This document shows, in pieces, positions 47,898-59,540 of a DNA stretch of 64,000 bases (within the stretch, counting starts at the first letter, position 1; each line of letters opens with the position of its first letter). Location of the stretch: contig OX579635.1 of assembly GCA_951230915.1 (NCBI GenBank), positions 28,024,001 through 28,088,000 of the forward strand, read 5' to 3'. Source of the stretch: Antitrichia curtipendula (taxonomy: Eukaryota > Streptophyta > Bryopsida > Hypnales > Leucodontaceae). The notes beneath the pieces are model-generated. The model worked only from the letters and a program-made list of their open reading frames with translations, made no database searches and was not told where the DNA came from. The position numbers were made by a program, and so were the translations under genes.

Positions 47898-48889
47898 TGC
47901 ATCTCATGAATGCATTCTTCTGTTTGGAAGTGCATTGGGCCCTTCAATTTTATTTTATTTTTTTTTGAGGGGTGGGTGGGGGGATTGAGGGGTTGTTTGC
48001 ATTTCATTGTACATGTATCATGACTGGTATAGGTTGAACAATGTAGCATAAGGTATCACACTTAGCAAATTTCTGTGAATTCCACTTCTTTTGTTTTCTT
48101 TTAATGAAAAGTTTGCCACTTGAGAATTCTTGCTTCCTTGCTCGGATTTTATCTTTAGTTTTCGTGTCCTCCACTTGTTTTCGTGCTATATGACATATCC
48201 CACCAAAGATTAGTGCTAATGAACCTTTCATTGTTGGAATTCATCAGTTTACTTAAGAACGGGAATGAAACACTCTGTACAAATGTTATATACAGTAAAC
48301 ATTGATGACAAAAGTTGCTTGAAGTCATGTTGATTAGAGTTAATTCTTAAACTCGTGGTGTTGTACTTGTGCAAGGGACGACTATATTATCACCTAAAAT
48401 TCAAGGTACCTAAAATTGCGAAATTTCACTTCTTGTTTTTCTGTTTTACTTTGCTTTTTGCTTTTGCTTTTTCTATAGAAAACTAACACGAGGTCAAAGA
48501 CGACTCTTTCGTCCACCTCAATTGTATTTCCTGGAAGCTACAAAAAATGCACCGCATGTCCACTTGCCCTCCCGGATGTGTTGCCACGTGTTCCTTCTTT
48601 TGGAAGTTTGTGAAGTCAAAAGTCTTGGGGTTAGCAACTTCCCTGCCAGGTGCTGTTGTTTTGTCTCAACTCTCAGACGAAGTTTTGCAGCAACTCCCTC
48701 CAGATTCCAGAAGAAACGAAACCCCCAGAAGTGGACCACGTCGGTAAATGATTACTTTCTGTTCTTTACAGCTGAAACGTTTCAGCTTTTGCACAGTTGG
48801 GAATTTGGAGGCTAGCCAGTATAAAAAATAAAATATGGAAAATGACTCCTTCACAGTGAGATTAATCAACTTTTAATTTTATGTTGTAA
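47898..48889 (+). other. 3' UTR and downstream flank of the trihelix gene
   Basis: Sequence after the TGA at 47895-47897. A long T run followed by GGGGTGGGTGGGGGG lies at 47953-47981. Moderate-GC sequence at 48480-48760 has overlapping open frames on both strands but no recognisable domain, so I do not call a gene there. Confidence 0.4.
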
Positions 48890-50147
48890 GGGCATCCCCA
48901 CTCCAACTCAACAACTGACTCAAACTGGGCAAATGGCCGTGCCCAGCCAAAATGCGTGCTCCACGGCAGGCACGCCAAGTCCCAGAGAGTGGCCGGGCGC
49001 GGCAGAAACTGGAGAGCGGACGGAAAAGTAGTGTTCGTTCCCCGTGGCTGGGTATGTCAGAGGACACATGAATCGAGGTACGGAGCGCAGGTTTCCAGGC
49101 AGGTTTCCCCACGAACGAGCTTCAGGCTACGCATGACAACCTACTGTATTAGGCACACCAGGCTACTGCCATATTCCTAATAACTAAGAAATAAATCAAC
49201 TTAAATGATTTATATACCAATGTCACTATTCCTATTACAATCAATTATCATCAATTTAAATTGGGTGACAACATGAATGAATAGTTTCATGGGTAGATGG
49301 TGAAAAGTAAGGTTGGAGAGGTAGCTTTTATAGAGAAATCCATTGTTCATCGTGAGCCCTCAAAAAGTATGGGATAATTAGAATAAAAGAGCTTGACTCC
49401 TCATTGTAAAAAGTTAGAATTGTGTTGAAAGTAGAATTTTAGACCTAATTTAGTCACAATAGAATAATTTTTTCTAAAAAAACTTTGAACTAAGAAAAGT
49501 TGTTAAATAAATATAAATTTCACCTCCAAAAATCTGTTTGAGATTTGGATTTTCTAATCAAAATTTATGGACAAAATTCACAAAGGTGTTGGAAGGGAAT
49601 TTTTTTTGACATTTTCAAACATCCTCTCTGAAATTTGTCCATAACTTTTTATTGGAGGATTCAAATCTCAAACGGATTGTTTGAGGTGAAATTTATATTA
49701 ATTTAACAACTTTCTTTAGTTCAAAATTTTTTAGAAAAAGTTATTCTACTATGCCTAAATTAGGTCTAAAATTCTATTTTTAACACAATTCCTATTTTGA
49801 CTTAGCTATGAGTGGTTGAGCTCTTACCAATTCTAATATTATTTATCCCACATGGGTTGTTCTACTTCCTACCACCCCATGTGTATATAAAGAGATTCTC
49901 TCCACCTTCTCCATCAATATTTCAAAATGGAATTGACTTCGGAAGCAAAGGAAGTTAGTCACTTAATTCATTTCACTCAATGAATTAAAATTTTAATAGT
50001 TAGTCTTTTAAATCGCGAAACAATGTTGCAGTGTGGTTTACTGTGTTGCTGTGGACCACTCTCCCTTCCTACGAGCCGGCCGCATTTCTCCAACACTCCA
50101 AAGAGCCACTTGGAGTGTCTTTTTGCCAAGTTGGAGTGGGGATGCTC
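48890..50147. mobile_element. PIF/Harbinger-type element, 1.26 kb, with nested hairpin
   Basis: The left end is GGGCATCCCCACTCCAACT and the right end, inverted, GAGCATCCCCACTCCAACT. The flanks are TAA at 48887-48889 and TAA at 50148-50150. The 3-bp TAA duplication and GRGCATC ends fit PIF/Harbinger. The end-proximal sequence is GC-rich, unlike its surroundings, and the middle is occupied by hairpin element G2 at 49295-49925. There is no transposase, so it is non-autonomous. Confidence 0.82.
49295..49925. mobile_element. Long-hairpin (fold-back) element G2
   Basis: Second copy of the hairpin at 41325-41955. The arms lie at about 49415-49600 and 49610-49795; AAAATTTATGGACAAAATTC pairs with the inverse of AAATTTGTCCATAACTTTTT. 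The right flank with CCCACATGGGTTGTT matches the inverted left flank of G1, so the two copies are opposite in orientation. It lies inside the PIF/Harbinger-type element. Confidence 0.75.
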
Positions 50148-50293
50148 TAAGACTCAAAATCACTCACATGCAGCATTTGACTGCTATCATGATGATATCA
50201 ACATCATGTGACTTTGATTGAATATCTGACTCGTAAAGTTTGGCAGGGGTCAAACGTTGCTGCAAGGGTAGACTGCATTTAGGATATTTTTCT

Positions 50294-51668
50294 GTAACTC
50301 CTAAAGTTTCTTGGCCTTTTTTTCATAAAAAAAAACACTACTCATATGATGTGCCATTTCTAATGCAACTATTGTAAAGAGAAATAAAAATAAATAAATA
50401 AATAAAAAACTATAGAAATTGCTTGTTTGTTTGTTTTTGCATGCTCATAGGGTAAGAGGCTCATAAATTGACCGGGTTGTAAAATCGATCATGACCCAGA
50501 GGTACATTTTGCTTTCTTCCATGTACCAACAATGTACATTTCAAGGAGTGGTCGCTTTTAGTGACCACTGCGTTTCAACTTCAAAAATTCATAACTAATT
50601 CCACGAAGGTCCAAAAAATATGAAACGGCTTGGGTTAGATGTGAATTCCATTTATCTTCCTCCTAAAATTTACTGAAAATTGTTTCAAGCAGTTTAGCTT
50701 CCCCGAAATGGCAAACAAACAGCTCTTAGATGGTCAGTTTACGAGCCTCCTACCTTATGTGCCATTTCTAATGCAACTATTGTAAAGAGAGAAAAAAAAA
50801 CTAAAAAAAAAAGCTATAGAAATTGTTTGCTTGTTTGTTTTTGCAAATTGAATCATAGTATCTTGCGCTGGATTGGTATATGAGTATGTGGAAGATATTT
50901 CAAACACTTTAATCATATAAATTGCGAGATATTGACATTCAAAGCAAAGAAAACAAGTTATAAATGTTCTCCTTATGTGACTAGATTATAAGACTTTGAA
51001 TCTTCTTAACTTACTGAATTTTTTGCATTATGCGTGTCGGTTTTATATTTTACTATGTTGAAGAATTGAGTTGAGAGTTTGAAAAAAAAATTCAAAAAAT
51101 GCACACTTGATTTTTTTTTCTTTAAAATTATTATTAAGTAGAAGTAGGTACAAGATAGAAGGAAAAACTCATTGTTAATAGCTTTAAGTGATGGAATTGA
51201 AACACTCTAATCCCAATGGTAAGATTATTCTAGCAAGAAAAGGCTTAAACCTTGTGAAACTTCTTTTTTTGAAAAATTGTGAAATTGAGTTCAAAAACAA
51301 ATGCAATCAATTATTTTCTCCATAATTGTCCAAGAAACTAGATGCTCCATAACTTTCACATCACTAATCCCAGTGGGATGAATCACATCTCTCCATGTAG
51401 ACAAAAATATAATCTATTGAGAAGCAAAATATTTATTTCAAATTTTGTATTTTTTTGGTTCACTGCCCAAAGAACTCCATTTTATGCTTAGGATAGCATA
51501 AATTTTTCTACCATGCACTAATTGACATAAAAAATTATATTTCTTTGAAAGCTAATGTATTTTACTATTTTTTTTAAATTCAAAATTTCATGCCAAATAT
51601 TGAAATCAGAGGACCCTACTTGAACTTTTATTTTTCACCCAAGGGGGCAATGGTCCTTTAGAGGTTAA
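50294..51668. mobile_element. TTAA-family element C5
   Basis: The right end, inverted, is TTAACCTCTAAAGGACCATT (TTAA at 51665-51668). The left end, GTAACTCCTAAAGTTTCTTG at 50294-50313, leads into TTGGCC and AAAAAACACT as in the other C copies, with TTAA decayed to GTAA. Sequence at 51125-51270 is an inverted copy of 40080-40230. It is enlarged by a duplicated segment and an inserted TIR element at 50450-50756. Confidence 0.6.
50450..50756. mobile_element. TIR element between ~95-bp direct repeats
   Basis: The ends GGTAAGAGGCTCATAAATTG and, inverted, AGGTAGGAGGCTCGTAAACT pair well. The element is flanked by two copies of one sequence at 50349-50441 and 50757-50845 (both begin ATGTGCCATTTCTAATGCAA). 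The second copy starts right at the element's right border. The flanking copies are far too long to be a normal target duplication. Confidence 0.55.
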
Positions 51669-52334
51669 GAATGATTCTCTAGATGTCTATTTTTCTGCCT
51701 AAAATTCAAGAATTTGCTTTCATGTAGAATCAAATTGATTGTTTCTTTTATCACTTCTTGGTTTGTTTTTATTCCAATTTTGTACATGGTAGTATACATC
51801 TCTATAAGAATCCATCAACATTTTATATTGGATAACTTTAGTCTAGTGCACTCAATAATATTTATCACTATTATACTATAAATTTTTAATTGGATGAAAA
51901 GTCATTTATCAAAAATTGAATGATATTTACAACTAGCACCTAATAAAAAAAAAGGGTTAAATGCAAGTGATTTTGACCACTCTAATTATTGAAATTACAT
52001 TCATTACTTCAAGCACATTTGTTTTCATAAAACATTGACAATTTGAGAGTTATTCATAAATTCAGTTGAACAAAGAATGATTGGACATACTTTAGATGAA
52101 AAGTCATGGCGAAGAACCATCTGTAATTTCAGTGATCAAGTTTTATGCATGAGTAGATGGACCCATAAGCACTATTTGCTCATTTGTCACAAAATTAATT
52201 TTTATATTTGCCTAGAAGATTTGAATATAAGAAGTTGATGTAATAGTCATTCCTTGTGGCATTGTTTTCAATCTCCAAAGTCTTTACATGATTCATTTGA
52301 GAGTTTCGCATCTGCATTCCTATTTAATATCTTT
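51669..52334. other. AT-rich spacer, nothing recognised
   Basis: About 670 bp between two TTAA-family elements with no coding character and no recognised repeat. Confidence 0.4.
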
Positions 52335-53310
52335 TTAATCCCTAAAAGCCCAAGGCCTTTTTGGGTTCAAAAACATCGTTGCTTTTCTTGAATTGTTATA
52401 GATCTAAATGTCACTGAGGTATAGAAATCTCAATTGTACAAATTGTAGTCTATGTGTTGTAGATGACGTGAATCAAATTTGGAGTCATTTGGCTACATGG
52501 ATTGCAAGATTATATTGTTATAGTGTTGAATAATGATTCTGAAATTTTCCTAATGACACATTTCGAGGTGAAATTTGATTTCTAAACCTACTCAAATGAA
52601 AAAACTTAAACTATAGAGTGCTTCTAAACCAACATACAAACACATTGGTGAAAGAATATATCACTCAATTAACTCATTGTGTCTGCAAAATGGCTTTGAA
52701 ATGCCAAAAAATATTAAGAGAAGTTGCAAAAAAAACATTTGTGGCTGAACCTTCTTTTACTAAAGTGTTTCTCAATCACTTATAATTTTTGGATTGATAT
52801 ACAATTTTAGCCACAAAAACTAGACTAGTATGTGTAACTTTTCCCACAAACATTATTAAAAATGGACACTTTATGAAGAAGAAACAAGCCGCCAAACTTC
52901 ATTGCAATCCAAAAATGTCAAGATTTTGAACTTTGAATTGCTCCCAAACATTCAAAACAACTTGGATTGATATGAGAAATTTTCACAATAATTAGACTAC
53001 AAGGGGAACATAATCTAATAAATTTAGTTGAAAACAAACATTGGATGAAGGAGATACAAGCCCCCGAAGTTGCAGCTATCAAATGTAGTTTGGTGAACTC
53101 AAATTGAACCTGTGAACTTCAACTGGTCTAAAAAACAACAGCACATATTGTATTGATTTGGAAATTTTATCACACGAACTAGAGAGAGAGCTCAAATTTC
53201 CCAACAAGTCTTATTGAGTTTGGACACTGGATGCAAAAGTTACAGCACTTTGAATTGGGCTTCAAACTATGTGAGGACACTTTTGGTCCTCTCGGGCATT
53301 TAGGGGTTCC
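52335..53310. mobile_element. TTAA-family element D, 976 bp
   Basis: The left end is TTAATCCCTAAAAGCCCAAG (TTAA at 52335-52338). The right end, inverted, is GGAACCCCTAAATGCCCGAG, so its outer TTAA has changed to TTCC at 53307-53310. The interior is AT-rich with no long open frame. Confidence 0.6.
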
Positions 53311-53480
53311 GTAAAAATCAAATGATGACCCAGCTATGTTAGTAGAAAAATTTAGTAATCCAAAAGCATTATTTTAATGTTTTCAAAGTCTTTTTACATT
53401 CAAAATTTAAGCTTTAATGTTGCAATTTTTATTGCCATGTGGATTTTTTAGCATCGTACTCATATACACTAAATTCATAC

Positions 53481-54301
53481 TTAACCCCTAACTGCCTGGG
53501 CGACCATATATGGTCGACCTGAAATTTCAGGCTCATTTTGCAGTGGGCAGTTAAAAACGTTTGACCGTTTTAAAAAATTTTACGGGCAGTTTTGAGGGTT
53601 AACTATTGAAAACTTTCATTTTTCACTGAAAAAGGTTAATATTTAATTTTCTAGAGGTCCTCAACTACATATATGTACCATTAGTGAAGAGTAAAGCTTG
53701 TCAATTTTACTTCATTTCTCGGTTTTGAACAAAGCTCATCAATTTCACTTGATTTGAGATCTAAAAAATTGTACATATTCATTTGCTTTGAAAATGGTCC
53801 CAATGGAAAGAGTAAAGTGTTTTCGTGATTTTCACGGTTTGAAAATTTAAACATGCAAGTGTTGATTTGGAGTTTTTTGCAATTTCCACTTATCAAACAA
53901 AATTGCATTCCAACAATTACAAGGTCGACTGTATAATGAGTTTGATAGCTTTTCATGTGAAATTAAGTTTTTTGAAAGTGCATTTTAGTGTACTAACACT
54001 ATTTGTAGTTGTTCATGTCACCTCCCATCCCAAAAAACTTTCATATGCAAATTTCAGCAACATAGTGGAGAGGGACAGCACACTAAAAATAGAATGCATA
54101 CTTTTCTTTTGTTATAATCTCACAACTCCTATTGAATTTTATACTCAAAATTGGTATAAATACTAACAAGCAAGCTCTAGAAACATCTATGCGGTCAGAT
54201 TTCAAAAAGAAAAAAATTTCTTCATGGGGGATAACTACTCTCCTATGCTCTTTTTTCATAGGAAAAACACCCTTGGAAAGGCTTAGGCACTTAGGGGTTA
54301 A
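53481..54301. mobile_element. TTAA-family element B1, 821 bp
   Basis: The left end is TTAACCCCTAACTGCCTGGG and the right end, inverted, TTAACCCCTAAGTGCCTAAG, with TTAA at 53481-53484 and 54298-54301. An inverted full-length copy lies at 57134-57940; shared landmarks include ATATATGTACCATTAGTGAA (53670 onward) and TTTGCTTTGAAAATGG. Its right TTAA is also the left TTAA of the next element. Non-coding. Confidence 0.85.
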
Positions 54302-54669
54302 CCTCTAAATGCCCAAAGTTTTTTTTGAGCTTCTTGGAATTTGCTCTAAATTTAACTAGAGGCTAATATTTTAATAAGTTAATCCAATTTTTTAGAATTG
54401 TAACTATACAAATTCAAACTAGGCATGTTTGAGATCACTTGAAAAAAGACAACGCAACAATACCACCTATGAATTGAAAGATTATAATGTTTGATCATGA
54501 GGGTGTTATTTGAACTATAAAAGTCATTTGGTCTTTCAATCTTCTTTTCACCTATCAAATTTCAAAAATTGGTCACCAAAAAAATAAAAGGTTAATGTTA
54601 TGCATGTTATGCATAATATACATGACTCCAATCAATTTACAACTTCTCAAAATCTACTCTACAGTTTTT
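54298..54669. mobile_element. Left part of TTAA-family element A2
   Basis: It starts TTAACCTCTAAATGCCCAAA at the shared TTAA and follows A1 (10605 onward) for about 370 bp, through ATAATGTTTGATCATGA and GGTCACCAAAAAAA. It is cut at 54670, where C6 begins, at the point matching TTAA 10964-10967 of A1. A short weak match to A1 continues after C6 near 56013; the rest is lost. Confidence 0.7.
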
Positions 54670-56016
54670 TTAACCCTTAAAGGACCATTTGTCCCCTCGG
54701 AGGACAATTTGGGTCTAGGAAGGTTCCTATGAATTCAATTTTTAGTGAATTTTTTTGAAGATGTGCGGTTTTGCGAGAGCTATATGGATATACAATTTAT
54801 ATTTCAATTAGTGCTCAGGAGAAAAAGTTATGGCACAATAAGCCAACAATGGAGGTTGGCGGGCAACACAAAAAAATCACAAAATGTCAAAATAATTTTT
54901 CTAAATTTTTTTTCCTGAAATTATATATTTTGTCTGCATTTGAAGCAAATTTTATTCATTCTATTTGGACTAGTGATGAGAAAATTACGGACAATCTTAG
55001 TTTTTTGGGCAATCTAAGTATCTTCTTGGAAAAATAACTCATAGGATTCATTTGTAAATGCAATTTTTACAATTTTCCAAAAACAATTGTTAGACAAGGT
55101 TGTATTTTTTTGCTAAACCAGTCTCACCTTTGGGATTATTGTACATGTACATTGAATCAAATAATGTAGAAATAAAAATTGTCAATGTCACTCATTTATT
55201 GGATAGGTATCATATTATTGAATGCTATCAATTGAACTTTAAGCTTAGGTCCTTTTTATATGATTAATATGAATGATATAGAGATCGCTTTTTGATATCA
55301 ACTTTATCTTCTCTAATAACCAAAAGTAGAAAATTATATAATGATAGCATATTTAAATAATAATAATAATAATACCCCTCTAAAAAATACTTGGTGTTGG
55401 CACCTATCCCCTTAGTTTTTTTATACACTGCCTCCTCCCTCCCAAAGATGAAATGAAAGTTATGAGGAGTTTTAGTTTGCGGGCAATTATGGATTCTCTA
55501 CTCTAAACTTTGAAATTGTTTATTTAACCTCGGGTATTTAACTCAATTTTTAATATTTAAAAAATTATTATTATTATAGGATGTAGATTATTTATTATAG
55601 CACTACAACCATTGGAATTGGCATTTTTCAGTTCCATAAAAGAAAATTAACAATTTAGTATTTTGGATCATTCTCTATTTTTTTCTACTTAGCATTTTTC
55701 TATTTGTTGTACAATTCCAAATAATCTGAATTTTTTCAGACATTTAGCCAACTTGACTTGAAGAATGAATCCAAAAAAGCTCCACCATTTTGGACATTTT
55801 TTCATACAAATGTGACCTTGTGAAGTGCAACTGCCCTGTTTTTTACAAGGCCAACATTCTACATTCTACAAAACCAACATTCTACAAGATCCTATGGTTA
55901 CATGTGTCCAAAAATGTTTTTTTCTTTCTAATACGTAGTACGCGTACCAAAAATGGCAATTTTATGAGTGTTTTTGGTGAAAATATAGTCAGCAAACTTA
56001 AAGGATTTAGGGACTA
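54670..56016. mobile_element. TTAA-family element C6 inserted in A2
   Basis: It begins TTAACCCTTAAAGGACCATT. The interior resembles C4 (TTACGGACAATC..TTTTTTGGGCAATC near 54985-55015). The part 55441-55640 is an inverted relative of about 60000-60160 in element E, so C6 probably took a further insertion. The right end reads GGATTTAGGGACTAA, with TTAA decayed to CTAA, so the right border is approximate. Confidence 0.6.
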
Positions 56017-56074
56017 ATGAGAAATTTCTCAGATGCCTACAATGAGAGATTCGCATAGAATGCACAATTTTTCC

Positions 56075-56816
56075 TTAATCTTCAAAGATCTAAGGCATGA
56101 TTTCAAGCCATTTTTCACTTTGAGGCAAGTCCTTTCTAGTGCAATATTTGTTGGATTCTTGTGAAATTTGTATCAAAGGTGTGTTTCACTAGTAGTTTAA
56201 TGCTTAGGAAATTTTACAACAATCAAAGCAACAGTTAAAAAGTTATGCTTCAAAATGATATATTTTTTCAATTACAAGCAATTTTGGGCAGCCTTAATAG
56301 AAAGTTTCAATTGGTGTGGTTTTGTTTAATATTTACTCTCAACAAACTTCTTAATATAACTTTAAAAGTTGAAAGGCATACAAGCACATGATTTCAACTT
56401 ACAAGCTTTTGATATTAGGCTTTTTTAAGTTTTGAATATTGTCCAAATAAAGAGCACTTACTTTCAAACATTGTTAAGTCAAATCATAAGCTCGCAAGTC
56501 TTCCAACTTTTTGGAATTATGTTAACAATCTTATTGAGAGTATGTATAAATCATTTCAGACACATTGGACTTTTCTATCATGGCTACCTGAAACTACCTA
56601 TTAATAACTCATTAAAAACATCATTTGTTGGGGCATAACTTTTCAACCATGACTTGGATTGTTGTAAAATTTTCTAGGCATCAAGCTACTAATGAAACAC
56701 ACCTATGGTAAAAATTTCACAAAATGTCAACAAATATCTCACCATAAAGGACTTATCCAATAGTGAAAAATAGTCTAAAATCATACCTCATAGCTTTAAA
56801 GGTTAATATAAGATGT
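56075..56816. mobile_element. TTAA-bounded fold-back element F, 742 bp
   Basis: The ends are TTAATCTTCAAAGATCTAAG and, inverted, TTAACCTTTAAAGCTATGAG. Long inverted arms of about 185 bp, 56083-56265 and 56630-56810, share ATTTTTCACT, AAGTCCTTT, TGTGAAATTT, AGGTGTGTTTCA and AAATTTTACAACAATC in register. The spacer between the arms is about 365 bp. No coding frame. Confidence 0.75.
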
Positions 56817-57133
56817 TATATTATAATTTTATAATTTTATAAATTAAAATAGAAAATATAATATTTTAACATTGTATTCTATAAGAATTAAAATATTAAA
56901 TATTGAATATCTTTAATATAACATACTAGCCCTTCACAAATTATAATGTTTGCAATCTTTAATTGTGAAAAATGATTCACCCTTAACACCTTTATAAAAA
57001 ATGATTCATATTGCAAAAAATACAATTATATTATATTATCATATTATATATCACTAGAATCAGTGAAGAGCATTACATGTGTTGGTCAAGAAATTAACCA
57101 AATTGAACCCAAAGAAGTCCACAAAAAAACTAC
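56817..57133. other. Very AT-rich spacer
   Basis: About 320 bp rich in TAATATAA-type sequence between elements F and B2. Nothing recognised. Confidence 0.45.
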
Positions 57134-57940
57134 TTAATCTATAAATGCCTAAGCCTTTTAAAATGTATTTTTCCTATGAAAAATGAGCATGAACTTATAG
57201 TTATCCCCAATGAAGTAAATTATTTTTTTCCAAAATCTAACCGTATAGATGTTTAAAGAGCTTGCTTATAAATAAGCATGCCAATTAGAGTCCACAATTG
57301 CATAGGAGTTGTGATATTATAACAAGAATAATTTACATTTTTCATTTTTAGTATGTTGCCCTTCCCCACAATGCTTTAGAAATTTGCACATAAGAGCTTC
57401 TGGGACACGAACAACTAGAAATAGTGCTAGCACACTAAAATGCATTTTCAAAAAAATTTAATTTTACATGAAAAGCTATCAAATTCATTATACAATTCAC
57501 CTTGCAATTGTTGTAATGCAATTTTTTAATAAATAGAAGATCACAAATAACTCTAAATTAACATTTGTAGGTTTACATTTTCAGCAGTGAAAATCATGAA
57601 AACACTTTACTCTTTCCGTTGGGACCATTTTCAAAGCAAATGGATATGTACAATTTTGTAGATCTCAAATCAAGTGAAATTGGCAAACTTTGCTCAAAGT
57701 CCAGAAATTTAGTAAAATTTGTAATTTTTACTCTTCACTAATGGTACATATATGCCTTTGAGGACCTCTCAATAATAAAATATTTAACGTTTTCAATGAA
57801 AAATGAAAGATTCCAATAGTTAACTCAAAAAATTGCCCGTAAATTTTTTTAAACTGTCAAAGGAATTTAACTGCCCACACCAAAATAAGCCTGAAATTTC
57901 AAATTGACCAAATATGGTCGCTTAGGCAGTTAGGGGTTAA
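57134..57940. mobile_element. TTAA-family element B2, 807 bp, inverted copy of B1
   Basis: TTAA lies at 57134-57137 and 57937-57940. Read on the minus strand it starts TTAACCCCTAACTGCCTAAG and follows B1 nearly end to end, ending at ATAAATGCCTAAGCC. Together B1 and B2 bracket a 4.5-kb interval as inverted repeats. Its right TTAA is also the left TTAA of the next element. Confidence 0.85.
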
Positions 57941-58378
57941 CCCCTGAAAGACCAAGGCATTTTGGGGGGCCAAAAAACACTCAAAACTGCCATTCTATGG
58001 CAATGAGTAAAAGAAATTGAAAAGTGTTTTTTCCGCTCATCTAACCATGGGATATTACACCTAACTAGTATGAGAATGTTATCCAAATTTTTTGACCCCA
58101 CGGATAGCAAGATGTTTGCATGTATAGTGAACAAAAAAAAAATTTAGCACATTGCCAAACTAGATTCTTTGACTTTGAACCTTCTTAAATTAAATTCTTG
58201 CACTACAAAGTTTTGAGCTTTAAATCTTTATTTTGGAAAATTGAGTTGAAGGTCCAAGAAAAAATATATATTAAAAAAATATTAACTTTAATTCTTAAAA
58301 AAACTATTAAATAATTCATAAGTACTTGCCCGAAATTCCATTTGTCCCCCGAAGGAACAATGGTCTTTTAGAGGTTAA
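57937..58378. mobile_element. TTAA-family element C3, 442 bp, internally deleted
   Basis: The left end is TTAACCCCTGAAAGACCAAG and the right end, inverted, TTAACCTCTAAAAGACCATT, with TTAA at 57937-57940 and 58375-58378. Inside the left end, CAAAAAACACTCAAAACTGC matches the inverted right part of C4. It is the most compact C copy with both TTAA ends intact. Confidence 0.8.
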
Positions 58379-59540
58379 ACTACTTCAATAAAAATAAGAG
58401 GCCAAAATTGAGCATCTTGATTCTTAGGGGCAATCAATCGAAAAGTAACTTCAAAATAGGAATAATTTATCTACCAAAATATTAATTTCTTTTTTAAATG
58501 CACCCTCTCTAATAGGACAGATAACAGGACAAATCAGTGTGGTGTGAAAATAGTCTGACCCACAATTGCCACCACATGGGAAAAGTGAAAAAAGATAAAC
58601 ATTAGAATCTCCCAACGATCTCACCTTTTGCCTTTCTGCCCCTTCCAGCTCCCTTCCTTCAGTCCCCACTTCCTTTGACTCCACATAAATTTTAAATAAG
58701 GTATTCTTTATAATGCACCGTCCTTTTAAAAAAATGAAAAATAAAAAAATGATTTATTGTTTTTGAACAAATCACGGGACTTTCATGGGGGAGAGAGGCT
58801 GGTTAATAAATTAAAACATTTTATTAATGCAGTGTATTGACGACAGCATATATATGAGTGTATTGTTACAGAATAGTATTGAAAATGTATTATTAGAACT
58901 CCCATTCTTGTCCATTGTGGGCCCTATACCTGTTCATATTAAATGTGAGCCCAAAATACATTATTGAAATTATTATACCTCGATTCTTGCACTGCCCGTT
59001 TCACACCACGCAGTGATTTGCCAGCCAGGGAGGATTGACCCATGTATTGTCCCGTAACCAGTTGTTGACTTTTCAACTTTAACGTGGCACTACCCCATTG
59101 GCAACCCGGCACCATTGCCATTACAAGTTGCAACCTTCTTTCCGTTGATCTTGCTTCCTACACCCTTGAATCACGAAGATCAAAGGTTGTGATTGAAAAA
59201 TGTACAACTGGTTGTGTACGATAACTTCTTCGCCGCTAGCGTGGCTCATCGGTTATCTAATACGTGTTTTTACCCCTGCAAAAAACATTGGAATTTTTTA
59301 TTTGCCAAATACGATAAATTTTGTAAATTCTAAATTTATATTTGAAAATCAGAGGCCCCAAATTAGCTATGGGGTATGGAGAAATATGAAATTTAAGTAG
59401 CACAAATAGGGGGCAATTTTTACATTTACTCTTTGATGGGGCAACACATGGGTCGATCTTCCTTAGCCCAGTGGATGTGTCACACTAATATATGAGTTAT
59501 ACTATTTATGAATTGATTTGAAATTATTGTTAAATTAATA
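58379..59540. other. Gene-free spacer
   Basis: About 1.2 kb. It contains short mixed-composition stretches near 58600 and 59030-59240 but no open frame with a recognisable domain and no paired inverted ends. Confidence 0.45.

Noticed and set aside
48522..48815. Overlapping frames downstream of the trihelix gene
   Set aside because: Frames on both strands overlap with equal length and no domain; a local rise in GC explains them.
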